This document shows positions 8,630 through 17,632 of a DNA stretch of 64,000 nucleotides, one piece after another. The notes beneath the pieces are model-generated. The model did no database searches. It was not told the origin of the DNA and was given only the letters and a program-made list of their open reading frames with translations. Source of the stretch: CATOSP01 sp965237775 (GTDB lineage: Bacteria; Chloroflexota; Dehalococcoidia; Lucifugimonadales; UBA3495); contig OZ250155.1 in assembly GCA_965237775.1 (NCBI GenBank), positions 2,914,001-2,978,000 of the forward strand, written 5' to 3'. Position numbers and translations under genes: made by a program. Positions within the stretch are counted from its first letter, which is position 1. Each line of letters opens with the position of its first letter.

Positions 8630-8665
8630 ATGCGTAAAATGCGTAAAATGCGTAAAGTGCGTAGA
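8630..8665. repeat. Four tandem 9-bp repeats (ATGCGTAAA)
   Basis: Three identical ATGCGTAAA units (8630, 8639, 8648) and a fourth GTGCGTAGA (8657). They lie just past the 3' end of the DUF3987 gene. Short direct repeats of this kind are seen as iterons at element replication origins; that role is inference. Confidence 0.7.
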
Positions 8666-8672
8666 TGCCGGG

Positions 8673-10301
8673 TCACACCACGTCCCCTATCCTGGGATGC
8701 ACCTCGTATCTGCCCCGGGCTCCGGCAGGCCTGATATAGCCGTACTCCACGAGGATCCCTATAATCTCCCGCCTCAGGTCAGGATTGCCCCGGATCTCGG
8801 GGTGGCCCCTTCGATTGGCAACCGTGTTGACGGCCAGGCCGCGGCCGGTGAGGATCGGGTGTCTGCCCTCCGTGGAAGCCGGGTCAACCATTACCCGTGC
8901 GATCACCTCGGCCAGGTGACTGGCGTGACGCGCCTTGGCGGTGACGCCGGAATCGCCGGCCAACCGGGCGACCTCGCCCTGGTGCCATTCCACCAGGCGG
9001 ATGGCGCGGGACATCGTATCCTCGCCGGTGTACAGCGTCTCGTCCAACGACCCTCCGGTGCGGTAGGCCTCCCAGCCCGTGAAGAGGGCAGCCACTCTGG
9101 CGGATTGCTCTGGCGCTCTCCCCGCCCAAGTGTTCTCATGGCGCCGCCCTTCGTCCCGCAGTCGGGCGGCCAGTGATCGCTGCCGGACGTAGAATTCATC
9201 CAGCAGGCCGCGGGCGCCCTCGGACAGGGCAATGAGGGTCCGCTCCCGGGGCGGCTCACCCGGCCGGGATGCGAACTCCATCTCGCGGTCCTGCCGCTCC
9301 CGATGCCTCACCACGATCCGATTGAACGTCTGAACCCGGTCCCGGTCATGGGCCCGCGGTCTGCCGGGGTCGGGGTAGGCATCGTCACGGGAGATGAGAC
9401 AGCGCGCAAGCAGACCGTTCAACGCCATTGCGCCGAACAGCACGGGCGTGAGGATATCCGGCTGTCCGGCCCAGACTATTGACATCGAGTAGGTATCCTC
9501 GCTGATATGGACCTGGACGCTATCGACGGCCCGCACCTTCGACAGCAACCCGCTTTCCCAGGCCGCGTTCAGATACGAGACCGTGCGCGGCGCTCGACTA
9601 GCGCCGAAGGAGTGGTTGATCTGCACTCCTGCCTCCGCCGTCCACATGGCGATGGACGGCCTCCCTCCCTGCAGCAGTTGAAGCAGGCCGTCGGCGGTGA
9701 AGTCCTGCAGGAGGCCCACCGGAGTGGACAGGCGGGGTCGACCTGTTCCTAGTTCCAGGTCCTCCGCCCGCCTTTCGTCGCTGGCTGACTCATGGCGCCG
9801 AAGTCGTTCCTGGGCCGCGTCCCATCGCGCCTTGAGCAGTGCGTCCGCCTCCTGGTGGCCCTGCGCAAGGAGCTTGAAGGCGGTGGTCTTGTGGGACCCC
9901 GACTCGGACATGGCGACCAGGTAGAGGCTGGGTGGGGAAGGGTCCGGCGCGAGGGTCTCGACCCTGTAGTCATCCTGGGCCAGGAGCGCCAGCGCCCCCA
10001 GCAGGGCGGCGCCCGCCGTGGCCGCCGGGCATTGCGCCAGACGCTGCGCCGCCTGGAGCGCCTGTTCCAGGTCTGCCGGGAGGCAGTCCTCCGGATATGG
10101 CGCCTGGGGGGCCGGCTCCGCCATGATTGGGGCAGGCAGGTCCGGCCATCCTGACCCGGGAGGCATGCCCTGCGGCGCTGCTCCTCCTGGAGTCGAGGCC
10201 GTGGGGTGGATCACCTCCTCGGATGCGCTCTCCGGGTGGGAGTCGAATAACGGGCGTGCTGTCGATTCCCAGTCGTCACGATAGTCGCTTGTCATCGTCA
10301 T
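8673..10301 (-). CDS. DUF3987 (YfjI-like) protein of a mobile element
   Basis: About 542 residues from MTMTSDYRDD. The start is chosen because GGTGG lies just upstream and because the open frame before it (to 10955) is compositionally poor and unconserved. It shows the DUF3987 layout: YPEDCLPADLEQALQAAQ, then the P-loop-like SLYLVAMSESGSHKTTAF, WTAEAGVQINHSFG, and a late winged region. DUF3987/YfjI proteins are carried on phages and integrative elements and resemble primase-helicase or ATPase modules; their exact role is unsettled. The P-loop reads S-E-S-G-S-H-K-T-T, a variant of G-x-x-G-x-G-K-[ST]. It closes the minus-strand element gene set. Confidence 0.75.
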   Translation of the reverse strand: MTMTSDYRDDWESTARPLFDSHPESASEEVIHPTASTPGGAAPQGMPPGSGWPDLPAPIMAEPAPQAPYPEDCLPADLEQALQAAQRLAQCPAATAGAALLGALALLAQDDYRVETLAPDPSPPSLYLVAMSESGSHKTTAFKLLAQGHQEADALLKARWDAAQERLRRHESASDERRAEDLELGTGRPRLSTPVGLLQDFTADGLLQLLQGGRPSIAMWTAEAGVQINHSFGASRAPRTVSYLNAAWESGLLSKVRAVDSVQVHISEDTYSMSIVWAGQPDILTPVLFGAMALNGLLARCLISRDDAYPDPGRPRAHDRDRVQTFNRIVVRHRERQDREMEFASRPGEPPRERTLIALSEGARGLLDEFYVRQRSLAARLRDEGRRHENTWAGRAPEQSARVAALFTGWEAYRTGGSLDETLYTGEDTMSRAIRLVEWHQGEVARLAGDSGVTAKARHASHLAEVIARVMVDPASTEGRHPILTGRGLAVNTVANRRGHPEIRGNPDLRREIIGILVEYGYIRPAGARGRYEVHPRIGDVV

Positions 10302-10755
10302 ATTCCACCTATCCGTCAACGGCAGTTGCAGGCGACTGCCACGGTTTTTCCAGTAGGCCTCTGGCCGCCGGTTCCAGAGAGCCCGCGCTGGATGACCATG
10401 CTGGGTCGCCACGGACGGCCCATGCCCACGAGAATATGATAGTCGAGGCTCTTGACGTCGCGTTTTAGCGCGAACACGGATACAGGGAGCGCTTCCGGGG
10501 AACCCGACGAATACGGCGGCGGGAAGGATGCGCCAGACTCTCATCCCTGTACCATTTCGAGTGGGCGCCCAATGCCGAACAGGCGTATTGGAAGAGCCTG
10601 GCCGGCACGGTTGATCGCCGGCCGCGTGGATGGGGATGCCGCCGCATCCGCCGGCCCTGTCCCAAAAGCCGGCAGGAATGCCGGAGCTTACACTTTGGGG
10701 AAGTTCAAAAGGGAGAGGAGAATTTCCCCCTTGGAGACATGGACCGGGAGCGGAT
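10302..10755. other. Intergenic region, nothing recognised
   Basis: Open frames here overlap one another and show no family motif. The minus-strand extension of the DUF3987 frame is rich in Pro, Ser and Arg and looks like chance translation of GC-rich sequence. Confidence 0.4.
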
Positions 10756-10980
10756 GTGGCCGTTGCCTCCTTCCTTGACGAACTGTCTCCGCTGGACCAT
10801 CCGGCCGGTTGCGTGGCTGAGTTCGTCGGCGCGTTGGACGGTGAGGACCGGACGGAGCTTGGCGTGGAGATAGAAGGGTCCCGTTGGGAGCGCCGGCCCA
10901 CCATCCCCGGGCGCTGTTCAGCGTGCGGCTGACCGGGTGGCGGCATCCGGGTCACTACTCCTGGTGGATCTACAACCGTG
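10756..10980 (+). pseudogene. IS1182/IS5-like transposase N-terminal remnant
   Basis: One frame reads SFLDELSPLDHPAGCVAEFV then GALD. A second frame, a little further on, reads GAPAHHPRALFSVRLTGW then RHPGHYSWWIYN. Both pieces resemble successive parts of the N-terminal DUF772 domain of IS1182-type transposases (DHPxRxIxxFVxxLD, then PAYxPxxLLxxxLYG, then HPDHxTLWRF). The frame change and the missing interval show it is a decayed fragment. Confidence 0.45.
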
Positions 10981-11550
10981 TTGGGCCCGCGGTTCCCATG
11001 GTCTGCGGGTCGCCCTCGTCGGGGGTCTTACTGTCGGCAAGGCGGACCGGGGGAGTAAGGGAGGTACTGAGACAAGTCCGGTGCCTATCGGACCAATATA
11101 GCCAATGGTGGCAGACACCGAGAGCAAGTCAACCTGACGTGTGAAATAGTCCCAAGCAGTCCGGTGAATTCCAGTTGCTCGTGTGGGAACAAATGTGGGA
11201 ATAGCCGGGCTGTACAGACACGATACTGGCCCATATAACTTCAATAATGGTATTAGTTATACTCCCATTCCCTCCGCCCTCGTCATTTCCGCGAAAGCGG
11301 GAATCCGTGGCCCGAGTCCGACATTTCCGTATACTGACATGACAGTCCGCAAACTCCGGCCCCTGCCGGAGTACCTGTGGGATCCTCCAATATGCAGTTG
11401 CCCAGGCTGACCTAGCCATGCGGTGGCGGGAGATGCGGGTTGCGTGTATCCTTTTAGCATCAGGAGTAATGGTCTATAGGTACGCGGAACAGCCTCTCCT
11501 ACCGGGAGCTGTCCCGTGTGGTGCAATCGTAAGCTGGAAAGGGGGACCCA
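10981..11550. other. Intergenic region with REP-like palindromes
   Basis: No gene seen. It holds a REP-like palindrome at 11281-11306, and an 8-bp-arm hairpin ACTCCGGC/GCCGGAGT at 11353-11372. It marks the change from accessory to housekeeping sequence. Confidence 0.5.
11281..11306. repeat. REP-like dispersed palindrome
   Basis: The core ATTTCCGC-GAAA-GCGGGAAT (11285-11304) is a hairpin preceded by CGTC and followed by CC. This is the format of the GTCATTCCCGCGAAAGCGGG palindromes found dispersed in many bacterial genomes. Only one copy is evident here. Confidence 0.55.
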
Positions 11551-12081
11551 TTGATCCGCAGCATTAACGGCAAGACGCCGAAGATAGACCCCTCGGTTTT
11601 CGTCAGTGAAACCGCCTACATCGTCGGTGACGTAACCATCGGCGAAGGCTCCAGCATCTGGCCCGGCGCGGTCATCCGAGGCGATTACGGCCAGATAATA
11701 ATCGGCAAGAGTTGCTCCATCCAGGACAACTGTGTGTTGCACACCGACGACTACCTCGAATTGGGCGACAACGTCCTGATGACCCATGGAGCGGTGGTCC
11801 ACGGCGGCATCATAGGAAGCAACGTCCTCCTGGGAATGAATTCCGCTGTGTTGGAAAGCGCCCACGTGGGAAGTTATTGCCTGGTCGGGGCCTGCGCCCT
11901 GGTGCTGGCCGGCGCGAACATCCCCGACAATTCCCTGGTGCTGGGCGTTCCGGGCCGCGTGTCCCCGTTGTCCGAAGAGAACATGGAACGGCTCAAGGAC
12001 CCCACCGCTATCTACGTGAAGAACGCCCAGACCTACATCCAAGCGGGTCTGGGCCTCCAGATACCACGTCAGCAAGAATAG
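11551..12081 (+). CDS. Gamma-carbonic anhydrase-like left-handed beta-helix protein
   Basis: A 176-residue hexapeptide-repeat protein (SIWPGAVIRGDYGQIIIG and following repeats), the trimeric left-handed beta helix of the gamma-carbonic anhydrase/YrdA/CaiE group. The expected metal-binding histidines are present: NCVLH (His64) and LMTHGAVVHGG (His79, His84). Family members bind Zn or Fe at the subunit interface; many are carbonic anhydrases, others have unproven activity. The start is TTG at 11551 behind a GAAAGGGGG ribosome site. The CoA-transferase gene follows at 10 bases, so the two are probably cotranscribed. A CaiE-like role beside a CaiB-type enzyme is possible. Confidence 0.85.
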   Translation: MIRSINGKTPKIDPSVFVSETAYIVGDVTIGEGSSIWPGAVIRGDYGQIIIGKSCSIQDNCVLHTDDYLELGDNVLMTHGAVVHGGIIGSNVLLGMNSAVLESAHVGSYCLVGACALVLAGANIPDNSLVLGVPGRVSPLSEENMERLKDPTAIYVKNAQTYIQAGLGLQIPRQQE

Positions 12082-12091
12082 GTTGTCCGCC

Positions 12092-13327
12092 ATGACAAGC
12101 GATAGTGAAAAGCTGCCCCTTCCCCTGGACGGAGTCCGCGTATTGGATGTCACGCACATCGTGGCCGGCCCCTACTGTTCCATGATCCTGGGCGACATGG
12201 GCGCAGAGGTAATCAAGATAGAGCGCCCCCGCACCGGTGAACGGGCACGCATCAACACCCCTTTCATAGACGTTGCGGATGGCAACAGGGTGAGCGCCCG
12301 GTACCTGGGTGTAAACCGCAATAAGAAGAGTGTAACCTTGGACTTGCGCGACCCACGGTGTAGGTCGGCATTCGAGAGCATGGTCAAAGAGTCCGACATT
12401 CTGCTCGACAACTGGGGTCCGGGGGCGTTGCGCCGTCTTGGGCTGGGGTATGAGGTCCTAGCTGAACTAAATCCCGCTCTGGTATACGCCAGTATCACAG
12501 GCTATGGCGACGCCGATGGTATGCGCGGTCCCTACTCTCGTTGGCCGGCCAACAACCCCTGTGTTCAGGGCATGGGCGGATGGATGGAGATGACCGGCGC
12601 TCCCGGCGGGCCACCACAGATGGTTGGTGACAACATCGGCGACTCGGTCCCGGGCGTCTGGACCGCCCTGGGAATCATGATGGCGCTGGAAACCCGCCGG
12701 AAGACTGGACGCGGCCAGCACGTGGACATGGCGATGTACGATTGCATGGTTGCCCACACGACCAGCAGCATGCCCCTGTACCAGGCCACCGGACAGACCA
12801 CCGGGCGCGCACGGGAGAATATGTTCAGCGCCCAGTTAGTCTTGAAGGCCAAGGACGGCTACGCCGTACTCGCCGGGGCCGGTGACGAGGAGAAGTGGGT
12901 GGCCCTCTGGGAACTCATCGGGCGTCCGGAGTTGGGCGAGGACCCTCGGTACCGGGGCCTTGGCATAAGCGGAGAATTCTACTTCGAGCACATCGTCCCC
13001 GCCATCGAAGAGTGGTCCCAGGACCTTCCCAAACTGGAAGTTGCGGAGAGGTTGATCGAGATCGGTTACTCCATGGGAATGGTGCAGAACGTGGAAGACC
13101 TGGATAACTGTCCCCACCTCGAAGCGCGCAACATGTTCGTCGACAGCGGCGACACCTTCGGCGGCCCATTTCGCACCGTAAACACACCCATTAAGCTCAC
13201 TGGCTCTGTCGACACGCCCGTCGCCCCGCCTCCCTTGTTAGGCGAGCACAACGAGGACATCTTGTGCAATATCGGCGGCCTGTCTCCCGACGAGTTGGGC
13301 CGAATGCAGTCCGAGGGAGTCGTTTAA
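12092..13327 (+). CDS. CaiB/BaiF family (class III) CoA transferase
   Basis: A 411-residue protein with the class III CoA-transferase opening PLDGVRVLDVTHIVAGPYCS, the segment VTLDLRDPRCR and the catalytic aspartate in NIGDSVPGVW (Asp184), which forms the acyl-anhydride with substrate. These enzymes move CoA between organic acids, as in formyl-, carnitine-, benzylsuccinate- and bile-acid-CoA transfer. The substrate cannot be read from the sequence. Length is standard. ATG at 12092 is preferred over an in-frame TTG nine bases earlier. hisS follows at 18 bases with its ribosome site in the gap. Confidence 0.9.
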   Translation: MTSDSEKLPLPLDGVRVLDVTHIVAGPYCSMILGDMGAEVIKIERPRTGERARINTPFIDVADGNRVSARYLGVNRNKKSVTLDLRDPRCRSAFESMVKESDILLDNWGPGALRRLGLGYEVLAELNPALVYASITGYGDADGMRGPYSRWPANNPCVQGMGGWMEMTGAPGGPPQMVGDNIGDSVPGVWTALGIMMALETRRKTGRGQHVDMAMYDCMVAHTTSSMPLYQATGQTTGRARENMFSAQLVLKAKDGYAVLAGAGDEEKWVALWELIGRPELGEDPRYRGLGISGEFYFEHIVPAIEEWSQDLPKLEVAERLIEIGYSMGMVQNVEDLDNCPHLEARNMFVDSGDTFGGPFRTVNTPIKLTGSVDTPVAPPPLLGEHNEDILCNIGGLSPDELGRMQSEGVV

Positions 13328-13345
13328 GAAAGGAGTCAAGCCCAC

Positions 13346-14605
13346 TTGTTCAGAGCGCCCAGGGGCACCAGCGATTTGCTGCCAGAACAGCAGAAGTATT
13401 GGCGTTACATTGAATCCAAGGCGATGGAACTCGCCGGGGAATACGGCTTTGGACGGATAGACACGCCTGTATTCGAGGACTCGGACCTTTTTATCCGCTC
13501 GGTAGGCGAGGGCACGGACATCGTCGAAAAAGAAATGTACACCTTCGATGACCGGGGCGGGGACAGCGTGACGCTGCGTCCCGAAGGGACCGCTCCCGTT
13601 TGCCGCGCCTACCTCGAACATGGTATGCACAACCTGCCTCAGCCGGTGCGGGTCTATTATTTCTGCCCGGTGTTCCGGTACGAACGCCCCCAGGCCGGGC
13701 GGTTCCGGGAACACCACCAATTCGGGCTGGAAGTGCTGGGAGACCCGGACCCATCAGTCGACGCCGAAGTCATTGAGTTCGCATCGCGGTTTATGGGCGC
13801 CCTGGGGCTGTCGGACATCAATATCCTGGTCAACAGCATTGGCGATCCTGAATGCCGTCCAGCGTATATCGAGAGGCTCAGAGACTACTACTCCGGCCTC
13901 AGTGCCCAACTCTGCCCGGACTGCCTCACCAGGCTGGAACGCAACCCCTTACGGTTGCTCGACTGCAAAGTCGCGACCTGCCACGCCCTCGGCGATGAGG
14001 CTCCTCGCTCCGCCGACCACCTATGTCAGCCATGTCAGGACCACTGGGACCGGCTGGAGGAATATCTGGCAACCATGGAGATCACCTATCAAGTGGACCA
14101 CCGGTTGGTCCGCGGCCTGGACTATTACACTCGGACCGTATTTGAGGTCCAGCCCCGGGATGTGGGAGGTCAGTCCACGATACTGGGAGGCGGAAGGTAC
14201 GACGGCCTGATCGAGGAACTGGGAGGCCGCGCTACCCCAGGTATAGGCTTCGCCACCGGAATGGAGCGGTTGACCCTCAACCTGCAACGGGGAGAGATTG
14301 AGGTCCCTGAAACGCCATCTCCAAATTATCTCGTTGCCAACGTCGGCGCGGGAGCCAGGCCAGCGGCCCTAAAATTGGCGGCTGACCTTCGCCGGGCTGG
14401 AGTGGGAGCGGTCTTGAGCAGCGGTTCCAGGGCGCTTCGAGGCCAGATGCGCCAGGCTAATGCCTTGAATATACCCTATGCTCTGATCCTAGGTGACGAT
14501 GAGATCGAGCGGGGCGAGGTGGTCGTGCGGGACATGCGGGCCTCAACCCAGCAGTCCCGGTCATTGCGAGAGTTTATGGAGGAGGCGTCCGAGAGCGCCA
14601 TCTGA
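13346..14605 (+). CDS. hisS: Histidyl-tRNA synthetase
   Basis: A 419-residue class II aminoacyl-tRNA synthetase. It has RAPRGTSDLLPEQQ at the N-terminus and motif 2 in VFRYERPQAGRFREHHQFG. The histidine-specific LVRGLDYYTRTVFE follows, and motif 3 is GIGFATGMERL. The C-terminal anticodon-binding domain starts near PNYLVANVGAG. It charges tRNA-His with histidine in the cytoplasm. The start is TTG at 13346, with AGGAG about 10 bases upstream; no ATG fits the family N-terminus. It closes the gamma-CA/CoA-transferase/hisS run. Confidence 0.96.
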   Translation: MFRAPRGTSDLLPEQQKYWRYIESKAMELAGEYGFGRIDTPVFEDSDLFIRSVGEGTDIVEKEMYTFDDRGGDSVTLRPEGTAPVCRAYLEHGMHNLPQPVRVYYFCPVFRYERPQAGRFREHHQFGLEVLGDPDPSVDAEVIEFASRFMGALGLSDINILVNSIGDPECRPAYIERLRDYYSGLSAQLCPDCLTRLERNPLRLLDCKVATCHALGDEAPRSADHLCQPCQDHWDRLEEYLATMEITYQVDHRLVRGLDYYTRTVFEVQPRDVGGQSTILGGGRYDGLIEELGGRATPGIGFATGMERLTLNLQRGEIEVPETPSPNYLVANVGAGARPAALKLAADLRRAGVGAVLSSGSRALRGQMRQANALNIPYALILGDDEIERGEVVVRDMRASTQQSRSLREFMEEASESAI

Positions 14606-14631
14606 CCTTCTAACCTTTCGGGCTTTACCCT

Positions 14632-14721
14632 ACTGGCGAGTCCTTCCTCAACAGCTAATCCGCCCGCACCCTAGACTATCACCGTCTTGTTGCCATGACA
14701 GTTGCTGGTTGACTCGCCAGT
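14632..14721. repeat. 11-bp inverted repeat downstream of hisS
   Basis: ACTGGCGAGTC at 14632-14642 pairs exactly with GACTCGCCAGT at 14711-14721, 68 bases apart. No T-run follows, so a simple terminator is unlikely. Confidence 0.5.
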
Positions 14722-14731
14722 CATGTTATTA

Positions 14732-14743
14732 GAACATACGTTC
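14732..14743. promoter_or_regulatory. Candidate LexA (SOS) box
   Basis: GAACATACGTTC fits the Gram-positive/Chloroflexi-type SOS box GAACRNRYGTTC at every constrained position. It lies 23 bases after a TTGACT hexamer (14709) and 55 bases before the start of the 65-residue gene, in promoter position. Confidence 0.55.
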
Positions 14744-14797
14744 GTTCCATAAGCGGTCTCGCTATTATCTAAATCTTTTATAGGACGCACTTGTACC

Positions 14798-14995
14798 ATG
14801 AAAATATTCTACCGGGGTTACGTGATCCATCGCCCCATCTCTGATTTCGACTCCACCATCTACGGTTGCCTGCCCGACCGGACTGAGCTCACTGTATGCA
14901 CATCCAACCGGGAGGCCATGCAGTGGGTGGACCGCTATATCCAGGTCAAGGAGAACCCTCGCCCTTCTATTGGGGCGCAATTGGCCACGTTATAG
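14798..14995 (+). CDS. Small hypothetical protein, possibly SOS-regulated
   Basis: 65 residues beginning MKIFYRGYVIHRPISDF, ending IGAQLATL, no membrane segment and no family I recognise. The AT-richer upstream region holds a candidate LexA box. The composition (CTSNREAMQWVDRYI, charged amphipathic helix) looks like real protein rather than chance frame. TAGGA lies upstream but at a long distance, so the ribosome site is weak. Confidence 0.55.
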   Translation: MKIFYRGYVIHRPISDFDSTIYGCLPDRTELTVCTSNREAMQWVDRYIQVKENPRPSIGAQLATL

Positions 14996-15049
14996 ACCGG
15001 AGCTCCGGGCCGGCGAGAGCCCCTTCAGGCCCCGCTGGAGTCGAGCCCT

Positions 15050-16189
15050 TTAGTTGCCGTCGTCGTCGGCCGCGCCGGCGGCGGCCTGAGCCCGGCGTTC
15101 CTTTTCCTTAAAGTGAGGGATCACGTATTTGCCAAACAGGCGTATCGAGTTCTTCACTTCGGCGTCTGTAGCAGGCCCGGCCTGAAAGATCGGCATGATC
15201 TCGTCGGCTCCGATGCGCTCATAGTTCTCGATAACCTCGATACATTCATCGGGAGTGCCGACGCAGAACCGGCCCGAAGACAGCACCTCTTCTGGATCAA
15301 CGCCCTGGCGCATTTGGGGGTCCCACTCGACCCGGCGCACGTGGTGACGGTAGTTCTCGGGCACGTTCCTGGTGTCGAACCCCGACCAGCCGCGCTCGTA
15401 GTTGCGCAGCCTGATGTTGATGTTCCAGGCCGCGATCTCCGCGCCCCGTTCCCTGGCCCTCTGCTTGTTCTCGTCGCAGAAGCCTATGCTGGAGGCCACC
15501 ACTTGGCCGTTGACGAACTTGCCCACCGGGTTGGCGTTCTTCAAGGCTTCCTTGTATATGCCAATTCGCCGTTCCACCGTCTCGTATTGGCCCAGCACGT
15601 TGCACAGGCACCCTACGCCCATTTCACCAGCGATCTGAAAGGTATCCTCCTGGCTACAGGCCGACCACAAGGGCGGATGGGGTTTCTGCATCGGCTTGGG
15701 GATTACCTCTCGTTCGGGCACATTGAAATATCTGCCGTGGTGGGAGAATTTCTCCTGGGTCCAGATGTTGGGAAGCATCCTCAGGGATTCCTCCCAAATG
15801 CCCCTGGTATCCTCCAAGTCGATGCCGAAAGGTGTGATCTGGTAGGGGTTCCCGGCCCGGCCCACACCCACGTCGACCCGTCCTCCGCTCATCACGTCCA
15901 ATGTCGCCGTCTTGACCGCCACGTGTAACGGATGGTGTACTGGCAGCAGTACGACCCCAAACCCCAGCCGCATCTTGGTGGTGTGCTGGCTCAAAACCGC
16001 AAGCATCACCTCAGAGGCGCTGGAGTGGGCCCATTCGGTGAGGAAGTGGTGCTCGACGAACCAGACGTGCTCGAAGCCCGCTTCCTCGGCCAGCACCACC
16101 TGGTCGACTATCTCTCGCAAGCGCTGGTGTTCCGCTTCCGGCGGAGCGGGACGCGGCACCTGCACTTCATAGAACATTCCAAACTTCAT
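15050..16189 (-). CDS. LLM-class flavin-dependent monooxygenase (luciferase-like)
   Basis: About 379 residues from MKFGMFYEVQVP. The frame is open upstream but the family begins at this methionine. The fold is the bacterial-luciferase TIM barrel: HVWFVEHHFLTEWAHSSASE, RVDVGVGRAGNPYQ, and GTPDECIEVIENYERIGADE near the end. These enzymes use FMNH2 or F420H2 to oxidise small organic substrates, often sulfur- or carbon-compound catabolism. The substrate is not determined. It is transcribed toward the small gene and stands alone, divergent from the cyclase-family gene. Confidence 0.9.
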   Translation of the reverse strand: MKFGMFYEVQVPRPAPPEAEHQRLREIVDQVVLAEEAGFEHVWFVEHHFLTEWAHSSASEVMLAVLSQHTTKMRLGFGVVLLPVHHPLHVAVKTATLDVMSGGRVDVGVGRAGNPYQITPFGIDLEDTRGIWEESLRMLPNIWTQEKFSHHGRYFNVPEREVIPKPMQKPHPPLWSACSQEDTFQIAGEMGVGCLCNVLGQYETVERRIGIYKEALKNANPVGKFVNGQVVASSIGFCDENKQRARERGAEIAAWNINIRLRNYERGWSGFDTRNVPENYRHHVRRVEWDPQMRQGVDPEEVLSSGRFCVGTPDECIEVIENYERIGADEIMPIFQAGPATDAEVKNSIRLFGKYVIPHFKEKERRAQAAAGAADDDGN

Positions 16190-16307
16190 ACCTACAGAAC
16201 TCCCACGGGCCGCATCGTCTAAGGGTATCCTGACGTTAGGGTACCCCAACCCGAATTTTGGAGTATTCTAGGCTGGTCTCCGCGCCTAGTCAAACCGGAG
16301 GGTGGGC

Positions 16308-17042
16308 ATGGGCACATCGTCGGCGAACGAGGCCGCTATTAAGACACTCACCTATCGCAAGATAGTCGATCTGTCCCATCCTGTCGGACCGACTGTCCCA
16401 GTGTGGCCCGGAGACCCAAAGGTCATATTCGAAGGTGTGGCTGACCTAGACAGAGACGGATTTGCGCTGCGGCGGTTTTCGATGGGAGACCATAGCGGCA
16501 CCCACATGAATGCGCCCGCAAGCTTCCACACCGATGGGGTAACGATCGACGCCTATGCGCCGGAAGACCTAGTAGCTCCAACGGCGGTCATAGATTTACG
16601 CGCGAAAGCCCTGGACAATCCCGACTACGCCCTGAACCGGGGAGATGTCCAAGCATGGGAAGAGCTAAACGGACCCGTCGCGGATGGGGCGGTGGTCCTG
16701 CTCCACACCGGCTGGCAGGAACGGTGGAGTGAGCCCAACCGCTATTTCGGGTACGACGCATCCGGCGGTCTCCATTTTCCGGGGTTTGGCCTGGATGCCG
16801 CCGATTACTTGCTTTCGGACCGCGGCGCGGCCGGTCTGGGGATCGACACTCACGGCCTGGAGCCGGGCGTTTCCGTCGGGTTCCCGGTCAACTCCCTGGT
16901 CCTGCGGCAGCCCAGACTGGCCCTGGAAAACCTGACAAACCTGGAATGCCTCCCCCCAACCGGAGCTACCATCGTGGTCGGTATCCTCCGGCTGGAAGGA
17001 GGCAGCGGATCACCTGTATCGGTGTTAGCTTTCGTTCCTTGA
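16308..17042 (+). CDS. Cyclase family protein (kynurenine formamidase-like metal hydrolase)
   Basis: 244 residues with VDLSHPVGPTVPVWPGDP and the metal motif HSGTHMNAPASFH at about residues 62-74. The family motif is HxGTHxDxPxH; here asparagine 68 occupies the usual aspartate position, while the histidines remain. GIDTHGLEPG near the C-terminus is also typical. Members hydrolyse cyclic amides or N-formyl groups (arylformamidase, isatin hydrolase). The substrate is unknown and the Asn change makes activity slightly less certain. ATG at 16308 is preferred because GGAGG lies just upstream. Confidence 0.85.
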   Translation: MGTSSANEAAIKTLTYRKIVDLSHPVGPTVPVWPGDPKVIFEGVADLDRDGFALRRFSMGDHSGTHMNAPASFHTDGVTIDAYAPEDLVAPTAVIDLRAKALDNPDYALNRGDVQAWEELNGPVADGAVVLLHTGWQERWSEPNRYFGYDASGGLHFPGFGLDAADYLLSDRGAAGLGIDTHGLEPGVSVGFPVNSLVLRQPRLALENLTNLECLPPTGATIVVGILRLEGGSGSPVSVLAFVP

Positions 17043-17055
17043 TCCCGGGGCCGGT

Positions 17056-17451
17056 TTACAAAGTGGCGATTCCGGCGCGGGCGCAGTCTTCGTCTTCTTG
17101 AGAAGTCCCACCGCCGACGCCGCACGCTCCTTCTACCGCACCGCCTCGAACAATGGGGACACCGCCCTGGCCCATAATCATGTGCCCGCCCTCGGCAATG
17201 GCGATTCCGCGGGGCGTTGGCTGGTCGGCGCGTTCCTGCAACTCGCCGCTGGTCCGCCCGAAGGCCGCCGAAGCCACGGCCTTGCCCTGAGAACCGTAAA
17301 CCCCGGCCCAGATGGCCCCGTCCATACGATTGAACGCGATTAGACGCCCGCCAGCATCGCACACGGCGACATTGATCTTGATGTTCAGTTCTTCCGCCTT
17401 GGCGATTGCGCCGGCTACGATCTTATTGGCCTCTGCCAAACTCACGGCCAT
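17056..17451 (-). CDS. GlcG/HbpS family heme-binding-like protein
   Basis: 131 residues: MAVSLAEANKIVAGAIAKAE, then NVAVCDAGGRLIAFNRMDGA, SQGKAVASAAFG and PIVRGGAVEGACGVGGGT. This is the full GlcG/HbpS (DUF336) domain, a small alpha/beta fold that in HbpS binds heme and in other members is a cofactor or enzyme-associated protein. Nothing in the neighbourhood fixes the ligand. Length is normal. It is convergent with the cyclase-family gene. Confidence 0.88.
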   Translation of the reverse strand: MAVSLAEANKIVAGAIAKAEELNIKINVAVCDAGGRLIAFNRMDGAIWAGVYGSQGKAVASAAFGRTSGELQERADQPTPRGIAIAEGGHMIMGQGGVPIVRGGAVEGACGVGGGTSQEDEDCARAGIATL

Positions 17452-17632
17452 GGGTCACCTCCTGATACCGATAAAGCTACTATGGAGTCCAGGATACCAG
17501 ACAATTCTACTGCCGCCGCACACGCTTGCCAACAACTCGCGCAGGTGGTTGCGGCAGGGCATTCCGGCCCGCCCCGGCCCAGGTGTTATACTGCTTTTGG
17601 CTTACCGAATTCGCTGGAGATAGGACAGGCGG

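Larger units (their letters stand above)
8288..8672. other. Intergenic region with the right inverted repeat and tandem repeats
   Basis: It contains the right arm of the protease-flanking inverted repeat (8366-8381) and, near its end, four tandem 9-bp units. No gene with recognisable similarity is present on either strand. Confidence 0.5.
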
